A DNA stretch of 64,000 nucleotides from Ochrobactrum sp. BTU1 (lineage in GTDB: Bacteria; Pseudomonadota; Alphaproteobacteria; Rhizobiales; Rhizobiaceae). How positions within the stretch are numbered: the stretch's first letter is position 1; each line of letters starts with the position of its first letter. This document shows positions 8,391 through 17,788 of the stretch, piece by piece. The stretch lies in contig CP076354.1 of NCBI GenBank assembly GCA_018798825.1, positions 930,001 to 994,000 on the forward strand, given 5' to 3'. The position numbers and the translations under genes are program-made. The notes under the pieces are model-generated. The model saw only the letters and a list, made by a program, of their open reading frames with translations, was not told the DNA's origin and did not search any database.

Positions 8391-9749
8391 GTGTTCAAAG
8401 CGTGCAAAGGACTTATGGCGGCGGCAATACTCCTGTCGGGCACCGTTTTATCGGGCCAGGCCGCTTTGTCAGAGACGCTGAACGGCGCTCTCATGAAGGC
8501 GTATAAGAACAATGCTACCCTGAACTCATCGCGGGCAGGTGTGCGTATTCAGGACGAAAATGTTGCGATTGCAAAATCCGGCTATCGTCCACAGATCACC
8601 GGTAGCTATAACGTAGCTCGTGGCAAGTCGCCTACCTCTGATTATAGAACGACCGGCACTTACGGCATTGAGCTTAACCAGATGTTGTTCGATGGTTTTC
8701 AGACCAAGAACAACGTTGCTTCAGCAGAAACCACAGTTTTTGCTCAGCGCGAGAATCTCCGAAATGACGAACAGAACACGCTCCTAGAGGCCGTTCAGGC
8801 CTATATGAACGTGTATCAGCTTCGCCAGATTGCGGCTTTGCGCGAGAAAAATCTGGCCGCTATGAATGAGCAGGTACGCGCCTCGCGTGCTCGCCTTGAC
8901 GTAGGTGAAGGCACTCGTACCGATGTTGCTCAGTCAGAATCGCAGCGTTCTACTGCAATCGCGCAACTCAACTCTGCTCGTGCAGACGTTAAGTCTGCCG
9001 AAGCGACCTATGTTCAGGTTATCGGCTCACAGCCAGATCGCCTTTCTACGGCACCAGCTGCAAAAAATCTGCCACGTTCACCAGACCAAGCCTACGCGAA
9101 TGCAGTTACCGTGCATCCTGGTATTCTTGCCACTCAATATGCAGTTAACGCGCAGGGCTTTAACGTCAAGGCCAAGGAAGGCGCTTTGCTGCCGACTGTC
9201 GGTCTGACGGCAAGTGCCAGCCATCTCGACACCTATGCCGGTACTAGTGTCGGTGACGGTAACTCTGCTTCGGTTGGAGTTGGTGTAAGCATTCCAATCT
9301 ATACCGGTGGCCGCACCTCTGCACAGGTCCGCCAGGCTAAGGAACAGCTCGGTCAGGCACGTATCGAAGTCGATATCGTTCAGGATAAAGTTCGTCAGGC
9401 AATCAGCTCTGCTTGGTCGCAGCTTGAAGCAGCTCGTGCATCCGTGAAAGCGAACCGCGATGGCATCGCTGCAGCTCAGCTTGCTCTTGATGGTGTGATT
9501 GAAGAACGTAAAGTTGGCCAGCGCACGACGCTAGACGTATTGAATGCTCAGAATGATCTCGTCAGCGTACAGATCGCACTCGTTCAGGCTGAACACGACT
9601 CGATTGTTGCAAGCTATGCGCTTCTGAATGCCAGTGGACGTATGACGGCACAGGACATGCAGTTGCAGGTCGCTCAGTACAAGCCTGAAGAACATTACAA
9701 TGCAGTCAAGGACAAATGGTTCGGTTTGCGTACACCAGATGGTCGCTGA
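8391..9749 (+). CDS. bepC: TolC-family outer membrane channel BepC
   Basis: Outer membrane efflux and type I secretion channel that pairs with RND pumps or ABC exporters. The mature part has the TolC double repeat of ~200 residues, each with long helices (for example around ETLNGALMKAYKNN and the second-repeat YTGGRTSAQVRQAKEQL and RTTLDVLNAQNDLV). The frame opens at ATG 8379, but GAGG six bases before the GTG at 8391 and a cleaner signal peptide (MFKACKGLMAAAILLSG..., cleavage near LSETL) favour GTG, giving 452 residues. A strong terminator follows. The name is taken from the Brucella efflux channel that this closely resembles by context. Confidence 0.9.
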   Translation: MFKACKGLMAAAILLSGTVLSGQAALSETLNGALMKAYKNNATLNSSRAGVRIQDENVAIAKSGYRPQITGSYNVARGKSPTSDYRTTGTYGIELNQMLFDGFQTKNNVASAETTVFAQRENLRNDEQNTLLEAVQAYMNVYQLRQIAALREKNLAAMNEQVRASRARLDVGEGTRTDVAQSESQRSTAIAQLNSARADVKSAEATYVQVIGSQPDRLSTAPAAKNLPRSPDQAYANAVTVHPGILATQYAVNAQGFNVKAKEGALLPTVGLTASASHLDTYAGTSVGDGNSASVGVGVSIPIYTGGRTSAQVRQAKEQLGQARIEVDIVQDKVRQAISSAWSQLEAARASVKANRDGIAAAQLALDGVIEERKVGQRTTLDVLNAQNDLVSVQIALVQAEHDSIVASYALLNASGRMTAQDMQLQVAQYKPEEHYNAVKDKWFGLRTPDGR

Positions 9750-9769
9750 GCCCTATCATAAGCATTAAT

Positions 9770-9800
9770 AAAAACGGCGCCCTCATCGGCGCCGTTTTTG
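9770..9800 (+). terminator. Terminator of bepC
   Basis: The stem AAAACGGCGCC / GGCGCCGTTTT has loop CTCATC and is followed by TTTTTG. Confidence 0.9.
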
Positions 9801-9965
9801 TATGATTCGTCTTTCGGTTCGTAAATCTTAATAAAATGATAAAGCTGTGGGTTCGGATCACACATACCTGTGCAGGGATTCTCAAATCGCTGCATGTCCG
9901 ATACCCTTAATCCATTGATTCTCTGCCTGTGTGAGTAATTGGCAAAAAGGGAAAGACGGACAGCT

Positions 9966-10694
9966 ATGGCACAAACATCCAGCGCAGCACGCGAACCGTC
10001 GATGGAAGAAATCTTGGCTTCCATTCGCCGGATTATCGAAGATAGCGATGTTACGCGTCATCCGGCGCCTGCCGCATCCGCATTTCCTTCTCGTGGTGAG
10101 GTCGCCAAATTCCGCCGACCTGCAACGATAGAAGAGCAACAGCCTGAAGCAGTGGAGAAGCCGGTGGCAAAAGCCCCGATTTTCTCTGAGGAACCAATCC
10201 TGCGCGGCCCGATTGTCGAACCTGCAAAAGAGGTTGCTGTTGCTGACGAAACTGTCGATGCCGACGAAGAAGAGGCTGACTTCATTCCTGACGCGCAAAA
10301 CGATGACAATCGTAGCGGAATCGTCGAAACTACTGGCGAGATAGACAATACCGTGTCGGCTGAAGCTCAAGTTGACGATAAGATCAGTGCGTCATGGACC
10401 GAAGACGTGTCAGAACCAGAGGCTGAAGTGGCTCCAGTTGCTGAGGCGCAGCTTGCTGACTTGAAAGCGCAGGGCGCAGCACATATTTTGTCGGAAGGTA
10501 CAGGACGTAAAGTGGCTGCAGCTTTTCAGGATTTGAACCACGCTGTTCATTCCGAACCGCGCCGTTCCTTTGATGAAATCGCATCAGATCTTTTGCGTCC
10601 AATGCTACAGAATTGGCTCGATACCAATCTGCCTCCGCTTGTCGAGCGACTTGTTCGCGAAGAAATCGAACGTGTGGTGAGAGGCGAACGCTAA
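9966..10694 (+). CDS. popZ: Polar organizing protein PopZ-like (DUF2497)
   Basis: A 242-residue PopZ-family protein. It has the three-part layout of this family: an N-terminal helix SMEEILASIRRIIEDSDV, a long acidic, proline/glutamate-rich disordered linker (~residues 35-165), and a C-terminal helical oligomerisation region containing FDEIASDLLRPMLQNWLD and LPPLVERLVREEIERVVRG. In Caulobacter PopZ condenses at the cell pole and anchors the ParB-origin complex; in polar-growing rhizobia it marks the growing or maturing pole. The ATG at 9966 fits the conserved N-terminus; upstream in-frame codons add only unconserved residues. Its location next to valS is common in this order. Confidence 0.88.
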   Translation: MAQTSSAAREPSMEEILASIRRIIEDSDVTRHPAPAASAFPSRGEVAKFRRPATIEEQQPEAVEKPVAKAPIFSEEPILRGPIVEPAKEVAVADETVDADEEEADFIPDAQNDDNRSGIVETTGEIDNTVSAEAQVDDKISASWTEDVSEPEAEVAPVAEAQLADLKAQGAAHILSEGTGRKVAAAFQDLNHAVHSEPRRSFDEIASDLLRPMLQNWLDTNLPPLVERLVREEIERVVRGER

Positions 10695-10720
10695 CCGTCA
10701 CACGTCAGATTGGACTCTTT

Positions 10721-10749
10721 AACCCGTCTGTCATGCAGGCGGGTTTTCA
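10721..10749 (+). terminator. Terminator of popZ
   Basis: The stem AACCCGTCTG / CAGGCGGGTT has one G-T pair and a TCATG loop, and is followed by TTCACTTTT. Confidence 0.75.
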
Positions 10750-10827
10750 CTTTTAGGGTGATTTGTCGGCTGTTAGTTGCTATTCACCCGTCAATCAATT
10801 CATTCCGCATAAAGACCGGACGTTTCC

Positions 10828-13560
10828 ATGCTTGAGAAGACTTATGACGCCGCGGCCGTAGAGCCGAAAATCGCTGAACGCTGGGAAGAAGCTGGCGCAT
10901 TCAAGGCGGGTGCAGGTTCAAAGCCTGGCGCCGATCCATTTGCTGTGGTTATTCCTCCGCCGAATGTGACGGGGTCGCTTCACATGGGCCACGCGCTCAA
11001 CAATACGATTCAGGACATTATGGTCCGCTTTGAACGTATGCGCGGCAAGAACGTTCTTTGGCAGCCAGGCATGGATCATGCGGGTATTGCCACGCAGATG
11101 GTTGTTGAGCGCCAGCTCGCTGAGCGTCAGGAACCAAATCGCCATGCCATGGGCCGCGAAAAATTCATTGAACGCATCTGGCAGTGGAAGTCGGAATCCG
11201 GAGGCTTGATTTCCAATCAGCTTCGTCGCCTCGGCGCATCATGCGATTGGTCGCGTGAACGTTTTACGATGGACGAGGGGCTGTCACGCGCTGTTCTTGA
11301 AGTGTTTGTCTCTCTTTACAAGCAGGGACTGATTTATCGCGACAAGCGCTTGGTCAACTGGGATCCGAAGTTGCTTACCGCAATTTCCGATATTGAAGTC
11401 GAATCCCGCGAGATCAAAGGCCATCTGTGGCATTTGCGTTATCCGCTGGAAAACATTCCTTTCGATCCAGAAAACCCACATACATTCATTGTTGTCGCCA
11501 CCACGCGGCCTGAAACAATGCTTGGTGATACGGGTGTTGCTGTTAATCCGAAGGATGAGCGTTATCACGCTTCAATTGGCAACAATATCGTACTGCCACT
11601 CGTTGGCCGCCGTATTCCGATTGTTGCGGATGATTATGCTGACCCGGAAGCAGGTTCCGGTGCGGTTAAAATCACGCCTGCTCATGACTTCAACGACTTT
11701 GAAGTAGGCAAGCGTAATGATCTGCGCGTCATCAATATTCTCACGCCTTCTGCTGCTATCACTCTCAAGGGCAACGTTGATTTCCTTGAAGGTCTGGAAG
11801 TAACGCCTGAACTCAATGCGCTTATCAACGAGTTTGAAGGACTAGACCGTTTTGCCGCGCGCAAGCGTCTTGTCGAAACGCTTGAAGAGCGGGGCTATCT
11901 CGAAAAGATCGAGGATCACACGCATGCGGTTCCGCATGGTGATCGCGGTGGCGTACCGATTGAGCCTTACCTGACCGACCAGTGGTATGTGAATGCGGCT
12001 GAACTTGCAAAGCCAGCTATGGCTGCGGTTCGTGATGGGCGCACGCAGATTGTGCCGAAGAACTGGGAAAAGACCTACTTTGACTGGATGGAAAACATTC
12101 AGCCATGGTGTGTTTCGCGTCAGCTCTGGTGGGGCCATCAGATCCCGGCATGGTATGGACCAGATGGAAAGTGGTTCGTCGAGAAGAGTGAAGAGGAAGC
12201 CAAAGCTGCGGCTCTCGCACATTACGGCGAAGACGTTGCTCTGGAACGCGATACGGACGTTCTGGATACCTGGTTCTCATCAGGTCTCTGGCCGTTCTCC
12301 ACACTCGGCTGGCCTGACAAGACACCTGAACTCGCGGCCTATTATCCAACCAGCGTTCTGGTAACTGGTTTCGATATTCTGTTCTTCTGGGTTGCCCGCA
12401 TGATGATGATGGGCATGCACTTCATGGATGAGATTCCGTTCCACACGGTTTATCTCCACGCGCTCGTGCGCGATAAGCACGGCGCAAAGATGTCGAAGTC
12501 CAAGGGCAATGTTATCGATCCGCTTGAGCTGATGGATGAGTATGGAGCAGACGCTCTGCGCTTCACACTTGCGATCATGGCGGCTCAGGGACGCGACGTG
12601 AAGCTCGATCCAGCGCGTATTGCTGGCTATCGTAACTTCGGCACCAAGCTCTGGAATGCAACACGTTTCGCACAGATGAATGGTGTTAAGCTCGACCCGA
12701 ACTTCAAGCCTGATGATGCGAAACTCGCTGTTAATCGCTGGATTCTGACTGAGCTCACGAAAGCAACAAGCGCAGTTACTGAAGGCATTGCGAACTATCG
12801 TTTCAACGAAGCAGCAAGCGCTGCCTATCGTTTTGTCTGGAACCAGTTCTGCGATTGGTATCTGGAACTGCTCAAGCCGATCTTTATGGGCGATGATGAG
12901 GCTGCCAAGGCTGAAGCACAAGCAACGGCTGCTTACTGCCTGGATGAGATCTATAAAATCCTGCATCCGTTCATGCCGTTCATGACCGAAGAGCTTTGGA
13001 CATTAACCGCAGGAGAAGATGCAAAGCGCGATACAGTTCTTGCTTTGGCAGAATGGCCAGAACTGTCGTTTGAGGATGAAGAGTCCGCCGCAGATATCAA
13101 CTGGCTGGTTGATCTTGTCATGGGCATTCGTTCTGTTCGTGCGGAGATGAATGTTCCGGCAGGTGCTGTTGCACCGATTGTTGTTCTCGAAGCGAATGAA
13201 ACAACCATTGATCGTTTCGCGCGTCATGATGCTGCTATCAAGCGTCTTGCGCGTGTGGAATCGGTTTCCTTTGCTAATGAAGCACCAAAAGGCTCTGCTC
13301 AGCTGGTGCATGGCGAAGCCACGATTTGCCTTCCTTTGGGCAGTCTGATTGATCTGAAAGCTGAAGCCGCTCGCATGGCGAAGGAAGCAGGTAAGATCGC
13401 GGCCGAAATGGAAAAAATCGAGAAGAAGCTCTCAAACGAAAAGTTCGTGGAGAACGCCAAGGAAGAAGTTGTTCAGGCAGAACGTGAGCGGCTCGCTGAA
13501 CTCAAAGATGCGGCTGCACGCGTTGCAACCGCCGAAGCACGTATCCGTGAAGCAGGCTGA
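10828..13560 (+). CDS. valS: Valyl-tRNA synthetase
   Basis: Class I aminoacyl-tRNA synthetase of 910 residues that charges tRNA-Val. The HIGH-type motif is HMGH at residues 52-55 in PPPNVTGSLHMGHALNN. The CP1 editing domain contains VATTRPETMLGDT and the KMSKS loop starts at K554. The C-terminal ~70 residues form the typical ValS coiled coil (RMAKEAGKIAAEMEKIEKKL...). The length is normal for alphaproteobacteria. It is preceded by the popZ terminator and so has its own promoter. Confidence 0.98.
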   Translation: MLEKTYDAAAVEPKIAERWEEAGAFKAGAGSKPGADPFAVVIPPPNVTGSLHMGHALNNTIQDIMVRFERMRGKNVLWQPGMDHAGIATQMVVERQLAERQEPNRHAMGREKFIERIWQWKSESGGLISNQLRRLGASCDWSRERFTMDEGLSRAVLEVFVSLYKQGLIYRDKRLVNWDPKLLTAISDIEVESREIKGHLWHLRYPLENIPFDPENPHTFIVVATTRPETMLGDTGVAVNPKDERYHASIGNNIVLPLVGRRIPIVADDYADPEAGSGAVKITPAHDFNDFEVGKRNDLRVINILTPSAAITLKGNVDFLEGLEVTPELNALINEFEGLDRFAARKRLVETLEERGYLEKIEDHTHAVPHGDRGGVPIEPYLTDQWYVNAAELAKPAMAAVRDGRTQIVPKNWEKTYFDWMENIQPWCVSRQLWWGHQIPAWYGPDGKWFVEKSEEEAKAAALAHYGEDVALERDTDVLDTWFSSGLWPFSTLGWPDKTPELAAYYPTSVLVTGFDILFFWVARMMMMGMHFMDEIPFHTVYLHALVRDKHGAKMSKSKGNVIDPLELMDEYGADALRFTLAIMAAQGRDVKLDPARIAGYRNFGTKLWNATRFAQMNGVKLDPNFKPDDAKLAVNRWILTELTKATSAVTEGIANYRFNEAASAAYRFVWNQFCDWYLELLKPIFMGDDEAAKAEAQATAAYCLDEIYKILHPFMPFMTEELWTLTAGEDAKRDTVLALAEWPELSFEDEESAADINWLVDLVMGIRSVRAEMNVPAGAVAPIVVLEANETTIDRFARHDAAIKRLARVESVSFANEAPKGSAQLVHGEATICLPLGSLIDLKAEAARMAKEAGKIAAEMEKIEKKLSNEKFVENAKEEVVQAERERLAELKDAAARVATAEARIREAG

Positions 13561-13595
13561 TTTCGGCAGTTAGAAGCAGCTTTACCTCGAATCAC

Positions 13596-13626
13596 AAGCC
13601 CGGCAATTTCGCATTGCCGGGCTTTT
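13596..13626 (+). terminator. Terminator of valS
   Basis: The stem AAGCCCGGCAAT / ATTGCCGGGCTT has a five-base loop and is followed by TTCT. Confidence 0.88.
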
Positions 13627-13802
13627 CTGTGTCGGTGGGTCACAATTAGCTTGTTTCAAGGCGCTCTAAAGTTCATCGAACCGTCGTTTCGATTGTTTTT
13701 TCGCGCTGTTGCGCTTTAGCAACAAGGCGTGATTTGGGCCGAAAAGTGGCTAAAATTGGCGTTTTAAAGCAGGTTAGAACCAAGAAATTTAGAAGAATTC
13801 GC

Positions 13803-13818
13803 AATTAGCATGCTAATT
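13803..13818. promoter_or_regulatory. Perfect 16-bp palindrome upstream of the FadL-like gene
   Basis: AATTAGCATGCTAATT is fully self-complementary and lies 140 bp before the ATG of the FadL-like porin. It may be an operator; AT-rich palindromes also arise by chance more readily than GC-rich ones. Confidence 0.4.
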
Positions 13819-13958
13819 TTGTGCTTTTCGCTAAAACACATCTTCGCTACTCGCTGTTCTCCCAATTTATCTATCTTGCGGGCTGAATCCTTCCTGATTT
13901 ACGTTTGCGTCAAAGTAAATTGCTGAAGTTCATTGCATTCTGTTTGGGAGGACACTTT

Positions 13959-15221
13959 ATGAAACTGCAGCGCATGAAAGCTGTCGGAATCGCAGCCGGT
14001 CTGTTGGGGAGTGCCGTAAGTGCACATGCAGGCGGTTTGGAGCGTAGCTCGCAGGATTTTGATATCCTGTTTGAGCAGGGAACCGTGATCGACACGACGG
14101 GGACTTTCGTTTCGCCACAGCGTAAGCTGAAGAACATTCGTGGTCCAATTGGCGACAGAACCGGTAACATCAACCCGTTGAGCGGTCGTCCTTATTCCTC
14201 TGACGTCGATGAGGCCAAGAGCTATTGGGTTCCGAAGTTTTCGGCAAAGGTTGATCTTACTGACGATCTCGCTTGTGCGGCCCAGTACCGTCAGCCTTGG
14301 GGTATTCATACGGATGTAGGTACAGACAACCTTCGTATGTTTACGGCTATCGAGCAGAAGATTTCCTCCAACGATTACGGCCTGAATTGTTCTTATCGGT
14401 TCAATGCGGGGGAAAAGGGTTACTTCCGCCTTCTCGGTGGCGTTAGCTATCAGGAGCTGAAGGGTGAGCAGACCCGTATGATCCCTCCGGGTTCAGCTTT
14501 CGGTGGTACGTTCCGTGTCGCTTCGCTTGATGTTGAAGACAAAGCTTTTGGCTGGCGTATCGGTGCTGCCTACGAACTTCCTGAATACGCAATTCGTGCA
14601 AGCGTCGTGTATCAGTCTGAAGTCAAATACAATCTGGAAGGCACTATTGATAACCTGGCTCTGAGCCCGCTCACTGGGCGCTCGCTTCCAATCGCTGTCG
14701 CAGGTGATGTTGCTACGCCGCAGTCTGTAGAGTTCAAGTTCCAGACGGGTATTGCTCCTGACTGGCTCGCATTCGGTTCGGTCAAGTGGACCGATTGGTC
14801 GAGTGTTGAAACTGTTGCATTCGACTCTTCTGCCAATCTTCAGCTGGCGCCTGGTGTAATTGTTCCTAAGGGAACGAATATCACAAACCTGAACCTCTAC
14901 TATCAGGATGGCTGGACTGTCAGTGGCGGTGTTGGTCACAAATTCAACGAACAGTGGTCTGCTGCTGCAACCGTTACCTGGGATCGCGGAACGACAACCG
15001 ATTTGACATCGCAGACCGACCTCTGGCTCTTTGGTCTGGGCACAAACTACAAGGCAACGGAAAACTTTGAAATCCGTCTCGCTGGTGCTGCTGGCTGGCT
15101 CACGTCGGGCGAAATGGACGATACCATCGTGAACGGTAAGCCAAACGCTACCGGCTCGAAGGGTGAGTTTGGTAATGATTTCGTCGGCGGTCTGTCGCTG
15201 ACGGCCAAAGTTAAGTTCTGA
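13959..15221 (+). CDS. Outer membrane FadL/OmpP1/TodX-family protein
   Basis: A 420-residue outer membrane beta-barrel of the FadL family, which imports long-chain fatty acids or other hydrophobic compounds. The ATG at 13959 follows a strong GGGAGGA; the signal peptide ends in SAVSAHA-GG, after which the short N-terminal hatch segment begins. The mature chain alternates polar and aromatic residues as a barrel does (for example YGLNCSYRFNAGEKGYFRLLGG and WLAFGSVKWTDWSSVETVAF) and ends in phenylalanine (AKVKF), the usual barrel sorting signal. Substrate is unknown. Confidence 0.87.
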   Translation: MKLQRMKAVGIAAGLLGSAVSAHAGGLERSSQDFDILFEQGTVIDTTGTFVSPQRKLKNIRGPIGDRTGNINPLSGRPYSSDVDEAKSYWVPKFSAKVDLTDDLACAAQYRQPWGIHTDVGTDNLRMFTAIEQKISSNDYGLNCSYRFNAGEKGYFRLLGGVSYQELKGEQTRMIPPGSAFGGTFRVASLDVEDKAFGWRIGAAYELPEYAIRASVVYQSEVKYNLEGTIDNLALSPLTGRSLPIAVAGDVATPQSVEFKFQTGIAPDWLAFGSVKWTDWSSVETVAFDSSANLQLAPGVIVPKGTNITNLNLYYQDGWTVSGGVGHKFNEQWSAAATVTWDRGTTTDLTSQTDLWLFGLGTNYKATENFEIRLAGAAGWLTSGEMDDTIVNGKPNATGSKGEFGNDFVGGLSLTAKVKF

Positions 15222-15240
15222 TCGTCTGAACACCACAATG

Positions 15241-15269
15241 AAAAGCCCGGCTTCGAGCCGGGCTTTTTT
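15241..15269. terminator. Bidirectional terminator
   Basis: AAAAGCCCGGCT / AGCCGGGCTTTT closes on a TCG loop between the convergent FadL-like and dehydrogenase genes, with T-runs in both directions. Confidence 0.9.
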
Positions 15270-15286
15270 GTTTCAAGCTTAGTATC

Positions 15287-16162
15287 TTATTGCTCAAGTC
15301 GAGCGAGCAGAGAGGAGGTATCCCAGCGACCGCCGCCGATCTTCTGCACTTCCTTATAGAACTGATCAACAAGGGCTGTTACCGGAAGAAGCGCGCCGTT
15401 GCGGTTGGCTTCCTCAAGGCAAATCCCAAGATCCTTGCGCATCCAATCAACAGCGAATCCAAACTCATATTTGCCTTGGTTCATCGTGTTATGACGATTT
15501 TCCATCTGCCAGGAGCCTGCAGCACCTTTGGAAATAACGGCAACCAGTTTCTCGATATCGAGACCAGCTTTTTTACCAAAGTGAATACCTTCCGCCAGTC
15601 CTTGCACCAGACCTGCGATGCAAATCTGATTGACCATCTTGGCAAGTTGTCCAGAGCCAACAGGCCCCATAAGCCCGACCGAGCGCGCATAGGATTCAAT
15701 GATCGGCTTTGCTTTTTCAAAGACCGCCTCTGATGCGCCGACCATAACCGTAAGGACGCCGTTTTCAGCTCCAGCTTGACCGCCGGAAACTGGCGCATCT
15801 ATGAAGTGAAAACCGCGCTTTTGCGCTTCCGCGTCAAGCTCGCGTGCAACTTCGGCTGAAGCTGTCGTGTTATCGATGAACACGGCATTCTTTTTCATTG
15901 TTGCAAAGGCGCCGTTCGGCCCGGTTGTCACTTCACGCAGATCGTCGTCGTTGCCCACGCAGCTGAAAACAAAATCTGCATCACGAGCTGCTTCCGCCGG
16001 GGTGGCCGCATGATTTCCACCAAACTGTTCTGCCCACTTGGAAGCTTTTGCACTTGTTCGATTATAAACGGTAACGTCGTAGCCGCCCTTGGTTTTCAGG
16101 TGACCAGCCATTGGATAGCCCATCACGCCGAGGCCGAGGAAGGCCACTTTAATTGCTGTCAT
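15287..16162 (-). CDS. NAD(P)-dependent beta-hydroxyacid dehydrogenase (HIBADH family)
   Basis: A 291-residue beta-hydroxyacid dehydrogenase. The N-terminal Rossmann fold has FLGLGVMGYPMAGHL, the substrate-binding signature is DAPVSGGQAGAENGVL (residues ~120-135), and the catalytic lysine region reads GSGQLAKMVNQI near residue 170. Candidates include 3-hydroxyisobutyrate dehydrogenase and tartronate semialdehyde reductase; sequence alone does not separate them, and no valine-degradation or glyoxylate genes are adjacent. It is probably co-transcribed with the glutathione S-transferase gene 38 bp upstream. Confidence 0.85.
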   Translation of the reverse strand: MTAIKVAFLGLGVMGYPMAGHLKTKGGYDVTVYNRTSAKASKWAEQFGGNHAATPAEAARDADFVFSCVGNDDDLREVTTGPNGAFATMKKNAVFIDNTTASAEVARELDAEAQKRGFHFIDAPVSGGQAGAENGVLTVMVGASEAVFEKAKPIIESYARSVGLMGPVGSGQLAKMVNQICIAGLVQGLAEGIHFGKKAGLDIEKLVAVISKGAAGSWQMENRHNTMNQGKYEFGFAVDWMRKDLGICLEEANRNGALLPVTALVDQFYKEVQKIGGGRWDTSSLLARLEQ

Positions 16163-16200
16163 TGTCAGATACCTCCGGAGGGAATGCGTAGAAACATCGA

Positions 16201-16821
16201 TTAGGTGAGGGGTGTCATCACTGCCTTGCGATAGGCTGCACGCTGCGTAAGACGCTGATACCAGCCTTCAAGGCGGGGCATTGAGGGGCGTGTGATGGGT
16301 AATTCGAACCAAGCATAGGCATAGCAACCAAGTGGAATATCACCTATGCCGAAATTATCGCCGGAAAACCACGGTTGTACGGCAAGTGCTTCTTCCGCAA
16401 TTTGGAGCGATCGAGTCATGCCTTCAATGCCGCGCTGCAAAATCGCTGGATCGCGCTTGTCTTCAGGTAAACGGATCAGATGCATCATCACATCTCGGAA
16501 ATCGCCAAACAGGGTAGTCGACGACCAATCAATCCACTTTTCAGCTTGAGCGCGCTTGGCGGGATTTTCGATCCATAAACTGCCGTTGGCGTGGCTAGCT
16601 GCAAGATAGCGTACAATGACGTTGGATTCCCAAAGTGTTGTGTCACCATCCTGTAAAAGTGGAATGAGGCCGTTGGGGTTTAGCGCCAGAAAGTCGGCAT
16701 CCTGTAAACCGCCAAATGGACCGCCAATGTTGACCTGTTCATATTCAAGGCCAAGCTCTTCAGCCGCCCAGAGCGCTTTTCTTACATTGGTGGAATTAAT
16801 TCGACCCCAGATTTTCAGCAT
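16201..16821 (-). CDS. Glutathione S-transferase family protein
   Basis: A 206-residue soluble GST. The N-terminal thioredoxin-like domain starts MLKIWGRINSTNVRKALWAAEELGL and includes the conserved cis-proline region NPNGLIPLLQDGD and the glutathione gamma-glutamyl contact LWESNVIVRYL. The C-terminal domain is all-helical, with the GDNFGIGDIPLG segment matching the N-capping box. In the N-terminus RINSTNVRK suggests a serine-type active site. The frame is open to 16881, but ATG 16821 gives the conserved N-terminus. Confidence 0.87.
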   Translation of the reverse strand: MLKIWGRINSTNVRKALWAAEELGLEYEQVNIGGPFGGLQDADFLALNPNGLIPLLQDGDTTLWESNVIVRYLAASHANGSLWIENPAKRAQAEKWIDWSSTTLFGDFRDVMMHLIRLPEDKRDPAILQRGIEGMTRSLQIAEEALAVQPWFSGDNFGIGDIPLGCYAYAWFELPITRPSMPRLEGWYQRLTQRAAYRKAVMTPLT

Positions 16822-16890
16822 GATGTAGCCTATCACATTGCTATGAAAACGCGCGTGTAGCGCATTTGAATAAGTATGCATTTAAAGCAG

Positions 16891-16926
16891 ATCGCCCCCG
16901 GTAGCTGCAAGGCTACCGGGGGCGAT
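16891..16926 (-). terminator. Strong hairpin downstream of the ABC importer operon
   Basis: A 15-bp perfect stem ATCGCCCCCGGTAGC / GCTACCGGGGGCGAT closes on a six-base loop. Downstream of the permease stop on the minus strand it is followed by CTGCTTTAAATG rather than a clean T-run, so it may also act as a 3' stabiliser. Confidence 0.65.
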
Positions 16927-16948
16927 AAATTTTCTTTTGTTTCGATGA

Positions 16949-17788
16949 CTAGCGGACCAAATGTCTTGTCAGTCGCCGTTCAATGAAATCCCATATATGT
17001 CGCAAACACTCGACAATCAGCAGATAAATAACTGCAGCCCAGAGGTAGGTCTGGAAGTCGAATGTGCGCGAATAAGCACGGCGCGTTTCGCCCATCAGAT
17101 CGAGGATCGTGATGATCGAGACAATCGCAGAACCTTTAATCATCAGAATGATTTCATTGCCGTAAGGACGCAGAGCAACGATCAGTGCCTGAGGCAGAAT
17201 GACCTTCCAGAATGTCACGCGTTTGGAAATACCAAGCGCTGCTGCACCTTCCCATTGCCCGAGAGCCACACTCTGAATCGCACCGCGAAGAATTTCAGCC
17301 TGATAGGCAGCTGTATTGAGCGAGAATGCGAGGATAGCGCAATTCCAAGCGTCCCGGAAAAACACCCAGAGACCAATGCTTTCAAGAAACGGACGGAACG
17401 TACCGAAACCGTAATAGATCAAGAATGTCTGCGCGAGCAGTGGCGTGCCGCGGAAGAAGTAGACATAGCCAAACGCAATGCCACGCAACCAACGATTATT
17501 GGACATACGCGCTGCGGTAATTGGCAGGGAAAGCAGCGCACCGATGACGATAGACACTGCAACCAGTTGCAGCGTCGTCAGCAGACCCGACCAATAACGC
17601 GGCGCATAGGTTTCAAAAAGATCGATGCGCCACGTATTATAAAGATAAATGGCAAGTCCTGCGAAAAGCAGAGCCCAGAAGGCTACGATGAGGTGGCCAG
17701 CGATGCGGATGCCTGTCCAGCTTTTAACGACTGGCGGCGGTGCGAGAACTTCTGCTGTTCCTCGTGATGTGATCTCACTCATGATCAT
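16949..17788 (-). CDS. Polar amino-acid ABC transporter permease (HisM-like)
   Basis: Inner-membrane permease of the His/Glu/Gln/Arg/opine (HEAAT) family, 279 residues, with an N-terminal cytoplasmic extension, about five membrane spans and the ATPase-coupling EAA-type loop around WEGAAALGISKRVTFWKVILPQAL. Its start overlaps the stop of the upstream permease (ATGA; an alternative ATG lies two codons in at 17782), so the pair are translationally coupled and probably form a heterodimer. The substrate is probably a basic or polar amino acid, inferred from the binding protein. Confidence 0.88.
   Translation of the reverse strand: MIMSEITSRGTAEVLAPPPVVKSWTGIRIAGHLIVAFWALLFAGLAIYLYNTWRIDLFETYAPRYWSGLLTTLQLVAVSIVIGALLSLPITAARMSNNRWLRGIAFGYVYFFRGTPLLAQTFLIYYGFGTFRPFLESIGLWVFFRDAWNCAILAFSLNTAAYQAEILRGAIQSVALGQWEGAAALGISKRVTFWKVILPQALIVALRPYGNEIILMIKGSAIVSIITILDLMGETRRAYSRTFDFQTYLWAAVIYLLIVECLRHIWDFIERRLTRHLVR

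Larger units (their letters stand above)
13561..13958. other. Intergenic region between valS and the FadL-like gene
   Basis: 398 bp holding the valS terminator, then ~330 bp of AT-rich sequence with a perfect palindrome at 13803-13818. No coding frame with a ribosome binding site was found apart from the FadL-like gene itself. Confidence 0.6.

Noticed and set aside
14493..15236. Open frame antisense to the FadL-like gene
   Set aside because: A mirror frame of a clear beta-barrel gene, without start signals.
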